A stretch of 64,000 bases of DNA from the NCBI GenBank assembly GCA_964592645.1, contig CAZQFV010000011.1:1-64000 (forward strand), in the 5' to 3' direction. The stretch comes from CAZQFV01 sp964592645 (lineage in GTDB: Bacteria > Chloroflexota > Chloroflexia > DTKN01). Positions 51,390 to 59,380 of this stretch are shown piece after piece (the stretch's first letter is position 1; every line of letters begins with the position of its first letter). The notes under the pieces were generated by a model that saw nothing but the letters and a program-made list of their open reading frames with translations, searched no databases and was not told where the DNA came from. The translations under genes were made by a program, and so were the position numbers.

Positions 51390-54248
51390 ATGGGCGCGAA
51401 ACGGCCCCGTTTCCGCCGCCGGTACTGGCTCCTGATCGGGGGGCTGACCATCCTGCTGGCCCTGGCCGCCGGTGCCCTCTTTGTGGCCACCGGCCGCGCC
51501 GGCTCCGGCCGGCAGCGCTCCGCGCCGGCCATCCTGGCCCGCGACCTCACGCTGCGCGGATCCGATTTCGCCGCCGGCCAGGCCCACGGCCCGCTGCGCA
51601 AAGACGCCGGCCTTGTCCTGCAGAGCGCCGCCACCGCCGTCTACACTTCGCCCGTCATCGCCGCCCCCCTGCCCTTCTCCGACCTCGGCTGCCTTTGGGA
51701 GGCCGACCTGCCCTCCGGTGCCTCTTTCCTCATCGAAGTGCGCACCAGCCCCGACGCCGACGGCGACCGCTGGAGCCCCTGGACAACGCTCCTGGAGGAA
51801 GACGACCAGCCGCCCCTGCCCTATGGGCAGCACGGCAGTACCCTCCTGGGCGTCCCTCAGCGCGAGGGAGTGCACCGGCGCCTCCAGTACCGCCTGCACA
51901 TGGCGGCCGTGCCGGCCGGCGGACTCCCCACGCTGCAGCGCCTGACCTTTACCTTCATCGACGCCCGGGCCGGCCCCACCACCACCGAGCTGATGGGCCG
52001 CAAAGGGGCCGCCGAACCCTCCGCCGTGGGCAAGCCGCCGATCATCTCGCGCGAGGAATGGGGCTGCCCGGAAGGAGAAGCCAGCCCCCGCTGGAAGCCC
52101 ACCTACCAGCGCGTGAGCCACATCATCGTCCACCACACCGCCACGCCCAACGACGACACCGACTGGGCGGCGCGGGTGCGCGCCATCTGGTACTACCACG
52201 CCAATACCCGCGGCTGGGGCGATATCGGCTACAACTTCTTGATCGACCCCCGCGGCAATATCTACGAGGGCCGGGCCGGCGGCGACGACGTCATCGGCGG
52301 ACACGCCTACAATTACAACCCCGGCACCATGGGCGTGGGCAACTTGGGAACCTACGAAACGGCCCCCGTGCCCCAGCCCCTGCGGCAGAGCCTGGAAAAG
52401 CTCAGCGCCTGGAAGTGCTCCGAGCGCGGCATCGACCCCCTGGGCAGTTCCTTCAACAACTATTCCGTCTATCCGCACATCGCCGGCCACCGCGATGTCG
52501 GCCAGACCTCCTGCCCCGGTGCCGTCCTCTATAGCCTCCTCCCCGCCATCCGCCAGGCCGTCCAGGACATCCTGAACCAACAGGAGGAGCAGATCGTCAT
52601 CGACGAGCTCTCCCCGGCGTTCACCCACAGCCCCGCCTACTGGCACGACGGCTGCGGCCTGCTCGATCACGGCTGGTGGACCCACACCACCACCGACCCC
52701 AACCTCTCTACCAACTGGGCAGTGTGGCGCCCGGACCTGCCGCAGTCCGGATGGTACGAGGTCTTGGCCTATGTCCCTTCCTGCAGCGGCGGCGATTGGC
52801 CCGAATATACCCGGAGCGCCCACTACCGCATCTACTACTACGACGGCGGCACCACTGTCGTCGTGAACCAGAGGGAGGAGCAAGGCCGATGGGTCTCGCT
52901 GGGAACCTATCGCTTCTCCGCCGGCACGCCCGGCTATGTCTACCTGGACGATATGGCCGATGACCATTGGATGGCGCTGTGGTACGACGCCGTGCGCTGG
53001 GTGCTGCGCGCCCCTTGGACGGCGCCGCCGCCGCTGCTGCAACCCAAGTCGCCGGCCGCCGATTCCTGGGTCGAGAGCCGCGCCGTCACCCTCTCCTGGT
53101 CCATACCGCCCACGGCCACGCTGGACGGCGTGCGCCTGGTCGTGGCGACCGAGCCGGGGTTGAATACCCCGCTGGTGGACCTGCGCCTGGGCCCTGTCTC
53201 CGGCTATGCCCTCCAACTCTCCGCGGACTATCCCGCCCTCTTCTGGACGGCGCAAGGATACAACCGCAGCGGCGACGGTCCGGCCTTCGCGGTCCGCCGG
53301 TTTGGCGTCGACACCGCTCCTCCCGTCTCGGCCGCGACCGGGCTGTACCGCAACCAAGGGGGTACCTACATCCTGTTCTGGAGCGGGACCGATGCCGGCA
53401 GCGGCATCGCCTCCTACACGGTGCAGGCCCGCGACGGCACGGACGGGCCGTGGGTGGACCTCTGGTACGATACCGACCGCACCAGCGGCGTCGTCCAGGT
53501 GGACCCCGCCGTGACCCGCTATTTCCGCGTCAACGCCCGCGATGCGCTGGGCCACACCGAGCTGTTCCACCCCGGCGACGGCGACCTGAACAGCCGACAA
53601 GTGACCCTGCTGGGGCATCCCTGGTACTTTCCGCTCATGCTCCGCGAGGCGCAGACGACACCGGGGCCGACGGCGACCGCCTCGCCAACGCCCACGCCGA
53701 CGTTCACCGCCGGCCCACCGCCCACACCGACGGTCACCCTCACTCCGGCGATCACGGCACCGCCCACCGCTACCCCTTCCGGCCTCCCAACCCCGCCGCC
53801 CACGGCGACGCCCACGCCCGCACCCTTCCCAACGGCGACCCGGATGCCCTCGCCCACCCGCCTGCCCTCGCCGACCCTTCCGGGCGGGTTGTCCAGCCTC
53901 CCCGACCTGCAGGTGGTCGGACTGCGGTCCAGCCAGGGTACGCCCTTCGATTGCGGCCGGCCGGTGGGCATCGCCGTCGAGATCGCCAACCTGGGCCCCT
54001 CCCCGGCCGGCCCCTTCGACCTAGAGCTACAGGGAACCGGGCTCCAAGGGTGCCGCTGGCGCTTGGACGGCCTGCAGCCGGGCTACTACATCGAGCGCCT
54101 CTGCCCCCAGGTCGTCGTCGGCACGCCGGTCACAGCCACGGTGGACCCAACCGGCGCGGTGGCCGAGGCCAACGAGGCCAACAACTCTCTCTCCATCCCG
54201 ATGAGTGTGCTGATCCTGCCCACCTGCACACCGCGGCCCAACCCCTAG
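51390..54248 (+). CDS. Modular PGRP/N-acetylmuramoyl-L-alanine amidase with golvesin-like, FN3 and CARDB domains
   Basis: A 952-aa envelope protein. One N-terminal membrane segment (about 12-33) comes first. A beta domain (60-190) precedes the amidase_2/PGRP domain (about 215-395). Zinc ligands are His248 in IIVHHTAT, then His367 and Cys375 in GHRDVGQTSCPG, so it should cut the MurNAc-L-Ala bond. A golvesin-like domain follows (about 405-545; WYEVLAYVPSC), then Ig/FN3-like domains. Next are WYFPLMLREAQ, a Pro/Thr-rich linker (about 755-835) and a C-terminal CARDB-like domain (LPDLQVVGLRSSQ, EANEANNSLSIPM). The WYFPLMLR segment matches the tail motif of neighbours but is internal. Likely role: wall remodelling or peptidoglycan binding. 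Confidence 0.9.
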   Translation: MGAKRPRFRRRYWLLIGGLTILLALAAGALFVATGRAGSGRQRSAPAILARDLTLRGSDFAAGQAHGPLRKDAGLVLQSAATAVYTSPVIAAPLPFSDLGCLWEADLPSGASFLIEVRTSPDADGDRWSPWTTLLEEDDQPPLPYGQHGSTLLGVPQREGVHRRLQYRLHMAAVPAGGLPTLQRLTFTFIDARAGPTTTELMGRKGAAEPSAVGKPPIISREEWGCPEGEASPRWKPTYQRVSHIIVHHTATPNDDTDWAARVRAIWYYHANTRGWGDIGYNFLIDPRGNIYEGRAGGDDVIGGHAYNYNPGTMGVGNLGTYETAPVPQPLRQSLEKLSAWKCSERGIDPLGSSFNNYSVYPHIAGHRDVGQTSCPGAVLYSLLPAIRQAVQDILNQQEEQIVIDELSPAFTHSPAYWHDGCGLLDHGWWTHTTTDPNLSTNWAVWRPDLPQSGWYEVLAYVPSCSGGDWPEYTRSAHYRIYYYDGGTTVVVNQREEQGRWVSLGTYRFSAGTPGYVYLDDMADDHWMALWYDAVRWVLRAPWTAPPPLLQPKSPAADSWVESRAVTLSWSIPPTATLDGVRLVVATEPGLNTPLVDLRLGPVSGYALQLSADYPALFWTAQGYNRSGDGPAFAVRRFGVDTAPPVSAATGLYRNQGGTYILFWSGTDAGSGIASYTVQARDGTDGPWVDLWYDTDRTSGVVQVDPAVTRYFRVNARDALGHTELFHPGDGDLNSRQVTLLGHPWYFPLMLREAQTTPGPTATASPTPTPTFTAGPPPTPTVTLTPAITAPPTATPSGLPTPPPTATPTPAPFPTATRMPSPTRLPSPTLPGGLSSLPDLQVVGLRSSQGTPFDCGRPVGIAVEIANLGPSPAGPFDLELQGTGLQGCRWRLDGLQPGYYIERLCPQVVVGTPVTATVDPTGAVAEANEANNSLSIPMSVLILPTCTPRPNP

Positions 54249-54268
54249 CCCCCCGCAGGAGGAACGCC

Positions 54269-55702
54269 TTGGAATCGCTGGACCTGCCCAGACTGCGCCC
54301 CGACCTGAAGCTGCTGGCAATGGAGGAGGGCCTGCTGATCTATGACCCGGCGCGCCGGGAGATCTTTGACCTGGAGGCGGGTGACCTGGCGGTGCTGCGC
54401 CTGCTCGACGGCCAGCGCACCCCGCGCGAGGTCGCCCGCCAGATGCGCCGGCCGCTGGAGGAGATCCTCGATCTGGTGGACGATCTGGCCGACGAGATGC
54501 TGCTTTTCGACCCCGCACAGGAAGAGTACCTGGCCTCCTGCCGGGCCAAGCACGAGGCGGAAGACATCCTGCTGCAGCCGGCCCTGGACGGCCGGCCGGC
54601 AGAGGAGGCGGCCGGCCGGCCCATCCATGTCGTCGACGACGCCCGGCACACCTGCCGGCGCTGCGGGGCCTGCTGCCACTATGCCGTGCCCATCTCGCCG
54701 GCCGAGCGCCGCCGGCTGGAGCGGCACCCCTGGCCGGCGGAACTCGGTGCGCCCTTTGAGACGCACCCCGACCTGCAATGGGGCGGGCTGGAGGAGACGA
54801 CGGCCACGCGCAGCGACCCGACGCGCTGCGTCTTTCTCGACGCGCAGAACCTCTGCCGGGTGCATGGCGCGCTGGGGCCGGCCGCCAAGCCGTTCCCCTG
54901 CCGGCTTTTCCCCCTGGCCTTCCCGGTGTGCACCCCCGATCGGCTCATCTTTTCCCTGACGTTCGAATGCCCTTGGCTCTGGCAGAGCTACGAGGAGGGA
55001 GAACGCCTGGTGGGGCGGCAGGCAGAGCTGGCCGGCCTGGCCGCCGAGATGGAAGAGGTCTATGCCCTGCCATCCGCAGTCCCTCTGGACGGGGCACGAA
55101 CCCTGAAAGTGGAAGCGTACCTGGACTGGGAGCGCGGGCTGTGGAAATCCCCGGCGGCGCCGGCCACCGCCCCGGCCTGGTTCCTAGAGGGCGTCCAGGC
55201 GCGCTGGGAGGAGATCGTTCCGGGAAGCCGGAACATCGTTCCGCCTTTGGAGGAATTGGCGATCCTGGCCCGGACGCTGGAGCGGGCAGTCGGCGAGAAC
55301 GCGGAGGTGCTGATCGACAGCCCGGAAGGAGAGGAGGGCAGCTCTTGGGCAGCGTATGTCCTGGGGGACGTGGCGGCACGGCCGGAGGCGGCCTGGGCCG
55401 ATGTACGTTGGGAAGACGCGGCCGACGCAGACCGTTTCCTGGGCCGTTTTGTCCGGCATTTTATCGAAGGGAAACAAGCGCTCTTTTACCCCAACCTCTG
55501 GGCCGGCCTGCGGGCGCTGGCCGTGACGCTGCTCCTGGCGCGCCGGGATGCCCTGCTGTTGGCGCGCGCGGCCGGCCAGGGGCTGGTCTCGCCGGCCATG
55601 CTCAATCGTGCCCTGGCCCGTTGGTGCCGGCTGTTGGATATGCGCCCCCTGCGGTTGGCGTTTCTCGGTCGGCAGACCACCAGGACACCAGAAATTCGGT
55701 AA
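54269..55702 (+). CDS. PqqD-like domain fused to a YkgJ-type cysteine-cluster protein
   Basis: A 477-aa cytoplasmic protein. Residues about 10-85 (EEGLLIYDPARREIFDLEAG, then VLRLLDGQRTPREVARQM) look like a PqqD/RiPP-recognition-like winged helix. Residues about 125-230 form the YkgJ cluster: CRRCGACC (Cys129, 132, 135, 136), CVFLD, LCRVHG and FPCRLFPLAF. The remaining ~240 residues are helical and unassigned. YkgJ-type proteins bind metal or Fe-S. The related FliB methylates flagellin lysines, so a protein-modifying role is possible but unproved. The start is TTG 54269 after GGAGG. It follows the amidase by 20 bp and may be cotranscribed. Confidence 0.75.
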   Translation: MESLDLPRLRPDLKLLAMEEGLLIYDPARREIFDLEAGDLAVLRLLDGQRTPREVARQMRRPLEEILDLVDDLADEMLLFDPAQEEYLASCRAKHEAEDILLQPALDGRPAEEAAGRPIHVVDDARHTCRRCGACCHYAVPISPAERRRLERHPWPAELGAPFETHPDLQWGGLEETTATRSDPTRCVFLDAQNLCRVHGALGPAAKPFPCRLFPLAFPVCTPDRLIFSLTFECPWLWQSYEEGERLVGRQAELAGLAAEMEEVYALPSAVPLDGARTLKVEAYLDWERGLWKSPAAPATAPAWFLEGVQARWEEIVPGSRNIVPPLEELAILARTLERAVGENAEVLIDSPEGEEGSSWAAYVLGDVAARPEAAWADVRWEDAADADRFLGRFVRHFIEGKQALFYPNLWAGLRALAVTLLLARRDALLLARAAGQGLVSPAMLNRALARWCRLLDMRPLRLAFLGRQTTRTPEIR

Positions 55703-55755
55703 CCACAAAGACGCCACAGAAGCAGCAACCTTGGTGTCCGTGAGCCTTCGTGGTT
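55701..55755. repeat. CCACAAAG / CTTCGTGG inverted repeat between convergent genes
   Basis: AACCACAAAGAC (55701-55712) faces GCCTTCGTGGTT, with CCTTGGTGTCC between, so the block folds back on itself. It belongs to the CACNAAG repeat family also present near 17.3 and 50.65 kb. It lies between two convergent genes and may act as a terminator region. Confidence 0.55.
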
Positions 55756-55765
55756 CCATCCTCTC

Positions 55766-57343
55766 CTAGAGGATCGTCGGCGCGCGGTACTCCCCAAAGA
55801 CCTGGCGCAGCACTCCACACACCTCGCCCAGCGTGGCATAGTGCCGCAGCGCTTCTTTCATGGGATAGAGCAGGTTGTCCGTCCCCTGGGCCGTCGCCCG
55901 CAGTTCATGCAGGGCCCGCTCCACGGCGGCGTTGTCCCGCCCGGCGCGCAGCCGCCGCAGGCGCTCGATCTGCTCCTGCTGCACCGCTTCGTCCACCCGC
56001 AGGATGGCAATGCGCCCCTCTTCCTCCATCTGGAAGCGATTGACGCCGACGACGGTCTTTTCGCCGGACTCGACGGCTTTCTGGTAGGCGTAGGCGCTGT
56101 CGCCGATGGCCTTCTGGACAAAGCCCTGCTCGATGGCGGCGACGGCCCCGCCCAGGCGGTCGATCTCGGCGATGAGCGCTTCCGCCCGGGCCTCGATCTC
56201 GTCGGTGAGCGCCTCGACGTAGTAGGAGCCGCCCAGCGGGTCGGGCGTATCGGGAACACCGGACTCGTAGCCGACGATCTGCTGGGTACGCAGGGCCACG
56301 GTAGCCGCCTGCTGCGAGGGCAGGGCCAGGGCTTCGTCGAAGGAGTTGGTGTGCAGCGACTGGGTCCCGCCGAGGGTGGCGGCCAGCGTCTGGATGGTCA
56401 CGCGGACGATGTTGTTGAGCGGCTGCTGGGAGGTCAGGGTGCAGCCGGCCGTCTGGGTGTGAAAGCGCAGCATCTGCGAGCGCGGGTCCTGGGCGCGGAA
56501 GCGTTCCTTCATGATGCGCGCCCACAGGCGGCGGGCGGCGCGGAACTTGGCCACCTCTTCCAGGAGGTTGTTGTGGGCGTTCAGGAAAAAGGAGAGGCGC
56601 GGGGCAAACTCGTCGACATCCAGGCCGGCCTGCAGCGCTGCCTGGACGTAAGCGATGCCGTCGGCCAGGGTGAAGGCGATCTCCTGCACCGCGGTGGAGC
56701 CGGCCTCGCGGATGTGGTAGCCGGAGATGGAGATGGTGTTCCATTTGGGGATGCGCTCCCGACAGTAGCGGAAGATGTCCACCACCAGGCGCATGGAGGG
56801 CTTGGGGGGAAAGATATAGGTGCCGCGGGCCACATACTCCTTGAGCACGTCGTTCTGGATCGTCCCCTGGAGGGCCTCGGCCGGCACACCCTGCTTCTCG
56901 CCCACCAGTTCGTACATCAGCAGCAGGACGGCCGCCGGGGCGTTGATGGTCATCGAGGTGCTAACCCGGTCCAGCGGGATGCGGTCGAAGAGGATCTCCA
57001 TATCCTCCAGGCTGGCGATGGCCACGCCGACCTTGCCGACTTCCCCCAGGGCGCGGGGATCGTCGCTGTCCAGGCCGAGCTGGGTGGGCAGGTCGAAGGC
57101 GGTGGAAAGGCCGGTCTGCCCCTGCTCGAGCAGGTAGCGGAAGCGCAGGTTCGTGTCCCGTGCCGAGCCGAAGCCGGCGTACTGGCGCATGGTCCAGAGC
57201 CGGCCGCGGTACATCGTGGGATAGATGCCGCGCGTAAAGGGGTACTGGCCGGGGTCGGGCGGCGCCTCGCGCACATCTTCCGGGCGGTAGGTCGGCTTGA
57301 TCTCGATCCCCGCGTCGGTGCGGAACGTGGGCTTGTCGGGCAC
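55766..57343 (-). CDS. Acyl-CoA (methylmalonyl-/isobutyryl-CoA) mutase large subunit
   Basis: A 525-aa TIM-barrel subunit of a B12-dependent acyl-CoA mutase, lacking the C-terminal cobalamin-binding domain of full-length MutB. Family motifs are GIYPTMYRGRLWTMRQYAGF, TGLSTAFDLPTQLGLDSDDP, SMTINAPAAVLLLMYELV, ISGYHIREAGSTAVQEIAFT and LGGTQSLHTNSFDEALALPS. The B12 subunit must be encoded elsewhere. Sequence alone does not separate methylmalonyl- from isobutyryl-type substrates. The start is GTG 57343, five bases after CAGGAGG; the frame extends 26 codons further without homology. The promoter lies about 95 bp upstream. Confidence 0.93.
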   Translation of the reverse strand: MPDKPTFRTDAGIEIKPTYRPEDVREAPPDPGQYPFTRGIYPTMYRGRLWTMRQYAGFGSARDTNLRFRYLLEQGQTGLSTAFDLPTQLGLDSDDPRALGEVGKVGVAIASLEDMEILFDRIPLDRVSTSMTINAPAAVLLLMYELVGEKQGVPAEALQGTIQNDVLKEYVARGTYIFPPKPSMRLVVDIFRYCRERIPKWNTISISGYHIREAGSTAVQEIAFTLADGIAYVQAALQAGLDVDEFAPRLSFFLNAHNNLLEEVAKFRAARRLWARIMKERFRAQDPRSQMLRFHTQTAGCTLTSQQPLNNIVRVTIQTLAATLGGTQSLHTNSFDEALALPSQQAATVALRTQQIVGYESGVPDTPDPLGGSYYVEALTDEIEARAEALIAEIDRLGGAVAAIEQGFVQKAIGDSAYAYQKAVESGEKTVVGVNRFQMEEEGRIAILRVDEAVQQEQIERLRRLRAGRDNAAVERALHELRATAQGTDNLLYPMKEALRHYATLGEVCGVLRQVFGEYRAPTIL

Positions 57344-57435
57344 GGCAGCCTCCTGCAAGTTTGCTGAGCCGCTCTCCGGAGCCGGTGGGTGTTTCCGGGA
57401 CCGCAATGGGAGCGGGCCCATCTCCCAGCGGGCCT

Positions 57436-57464
57436 ATTATAGCGCAACCGCGCGGCGGATGCAA
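57436..57464 (-). promoter_or_regulatory. Promoter of the acyl-CoA mutase gene
   Basis: On the minus strand, TTGCAT (57464-57459), 17 bp, TATAAT (57441-57436), giving a leader of about 85 nt. Confidence 0.65.
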
Positions 57465-57564
57465 ACCACCCCTGAAGACCCATCATGAACCACGAGCGCG
57501 TGCGCGCGCGTTGCGCTGCCCCTGGTGCTCAAGGTCGGGGGACGTCGGTAGGGCGAGAACTTGT

Positions 57565-57593
57565 TTGACAGAAAGGCCGGCCGCGGCTATAAT
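57565..57593 (+). promoter_or_regulatory. Consensus promoter of tRNA-Glu(TTC)
   Basis: TTGACA (57565-57570), 17 bp, TATAAT (57588-57593), 17 bp before the tRNA. It is identical in core elements to the promoter of the other tRNA-Glu. Confidence 0.9.
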
Positions 57594-57610
57594 TGAGAAT
57601 AGATAGAATT

Positions 57611-57684
57611 GCCCCCATCGTCTAGAGGCCTAGGACGACACCCTTTCAAGGTGTAGATCGCCGGTTCGAATCCGGCTGGGGGTA
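57611..57684 (+). tRNA. tRNA-Glu (anticodon TTC)
   Basis: A 74-nt cloverleaf: acceptor GCCCCCA with TGGGGGT, TCGTCTAG D-arm, anticodon loop CTTTCAA (TTC, reading GAA/GAG), T-arm GCCGGTTCGAATCCGGC. Position 1-72 is G-U, as in the other tRNA-Glu. CCA is not encoded. Confidence 0.96.
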
Positions 57685-57694
57685 CAAGATCCCG

Positions 57695-59380
57695 CTACAG
57701 CAGCACTTCCGCAACCACCGTCCCGGCGCGCTCGTGCCGGGCCGTCAGTTTCACCCGGCCTCCCTGCGGTGCCCGAATTACCCATTCCACCTTGGCCCGG
57801 TCCTCGGTGGCGTCAAAGTCGATCCAGCCGCTGGGGGCAGAGGCCTTGTAGGCCCGCCCCTCCAACTGGCCCAACTCTTCCCGCGGCTTGCCGGTCTCCA
57901 AAGTCGCCCCTTCCGGCAGCTCGATCTCGCAGACGACGCCACGCACCAGCTTCTTCTCCAGTGCCCTCTTGGTGACGTAGGTGGACAGCCAGCCGGTGTT
58001 GTGCACCACCAGGCGCACGCGATAGGCTCCCTCCCCCAGGGGCTTGCTGCCGGCCTCGTATAGTTCCAGCCGGGGAGAGATCAGCAGATGCCAGAGCAGC
58101 CAGTCGGGGAAGCGGGCAATCTCCTGCTCCAGGAACTGCGGCGGCGGGTTGCGGTAGGCATAGACCTTGTTCCAACCGCCCAGCTCGATGGGGCCCAACT
58201 GGGGGTGCTCGAAAGGATACCAATCGACATAGCCCTGACCCTCCAGCGCCTCATCGCTCCAGCGGAGCAGCTTCAAATCATCCTCCAGGCTGTGCTCGCG
58301 ATACCAGTCGATGAACTTGTACTCCCGAATGCCGGCCTGCCGCTGCGGACTCCAGATCTCGACCGTCCAGGAAAAGATACCCATCTGGTCGTACAGCCAG
58401 GTGTCGAACCCGCCGGTGATGACCTCCTTGGGATGGTAGCGAAAATCATGGTAGACCGAGACGTTGGGGTAGCCGGTGAGGTCGGTGCCCTTCTGCCCGA
58501 TCTTCTGATAGGTCCACAGGTCCTCCGCGGGGAAGGCCTCATCGCTGCGGTCGTCGTAGGGCCGCAGGATGACCCCCCCGTAGGTGTGGAAGGCGATCCC
58601 GCCGGTGAGGTTGGGGTGGCCGGCGACAAAGTGGGCCAAGGCCCGCGCCTCCGGCTCGGAGGTGGGATAGGGGCCCGCGCCGCTCTGCTCGTACTCCTGC
58701 CGCCAGTTGACGGGAAAGTTGCGGTTCAGGTCCAGGCGCTCCTTCCCGGGCTGGATGTAGATCGTCGCCCCGTCATAGTCCTCGAGGCGGCCCTCCGGCA
58801 GCAGGCGGTAGTACGACCCGCCCACGTCGTCCGGGTCGCGACGGACAAGCAGGCGCGGCTCCTCCGGGCAGACCTTCCAGGCCCCGTTGGGGTCGGGGAT
58901 ACGCATCATCAGCATCCGCCCGTCGCCGTCGATGTCCTCCTCAACCAGGCCGCCGATAGGCTCCTCGTCGTAGGGATAGGGGCGTGTGCTGGAGCGGACA
59001 TACTTGGGCCTGTCGGCCAGGGCCCACTCGGCGCCGTCGGGGTTGACACGCGGACAGATATAAAAGGCGCGCGTGTCCAGACAGCGGGTGACCTTCGCGT
59101 CCGTGCCGTAGGACTTTACCAACCGATCGATGAGGTAGAGGCAGGCGCTGGACGGCGAGATCTCCGTGGCGTGGATGTTGCCGTCCACCCACAGGGCCGG
59201 TTTCTCCCTGTCCGGCCCCGTGGCAAAGCAGGTGACTACGGCCAGCCAGATGTCCCGTCCCTCGTAGCTCCGGCCGATGCTCTCCAGGCGCACCAGGTGG
59301 GGGAACTCCTCGGCAAAGCCGCGCAGGAGGCGGGTGAGATCGTCGTAACGGTAATAGGTGTCGAAGCGCACGTCAGGCAT
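57695..59380 (-). CDS. M14 family zinc carboxypeptidase, apparently cytoplasmic
   Basis: A 561-aa metallopeptidase. The zinc site is HxxE in GNIHATEISPSSACLYLIDR (around residue 70) plus His in GGIAFHTYGGVILRP. Substrate residues are seen in LDLNRNFPVNW, and the catalytic Glu is in WTVEIWSPQRQAG. An inserted segment and a C-terminal beta domain of about 130 residues make it longer than the core. There is no signal peptide: the protein starts MPDVRFDTYYRYDDLTRLLR. GGAG precedes ATG 59380. Its start overlaps the 3' end of the nucleoside phosphorylase gene by 8 bp, so the two are translationally coupled. The substrate is unknown. Confidence 0.88.
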   Translation of the reverse strand: MPDVRFDTYYRYDDLTRLLRGFAEEFPHLVRLESIGRSYEGRDIWLAVVTCFATGPDREKPALWVDGNIHATEISPSSACLYLIDRLVKSYGTDAKVTRCLDTRAFYICPRVNPDGAEWALADRPKYVRSSTRPYPYDEEPIGGLVEEDIDGDGRMLMMRIPDPNGAWKVCPEEPRLLVRRDPDDVGGSYYRLLPEGRLEDYDGATIYIQPGKERLDLNRNFPVNWRQEYEQSGAGPYPTSEPEARALAHFVAGHPNLTGGIAFHTYGGVILRPYDDRSDEAFPAEDLWTYQKIGQKGTDLTGYPNVSVYHDFRYHPKEVITGGFDTWLYDQMGIFSWTVEIWSPQRQAGIREYKFIDWYREHSLEDDLKLLRWSDEALEGQGYVDWYPFEHPQLGPIELGGWNKVYAYRNPPPQFLEQEIARFPDWLLWHLLISPRLELYEAGSKPLGEGAYRVRLVVHNTGWLSTYVTKRALEKKLVRGVVCEIELPEGATLETGKPREELGQLEGRAYKASAPSGWIDFDATEDRAKVEWVIRAPQGGRVKLTARHERAGTVVAEVLL

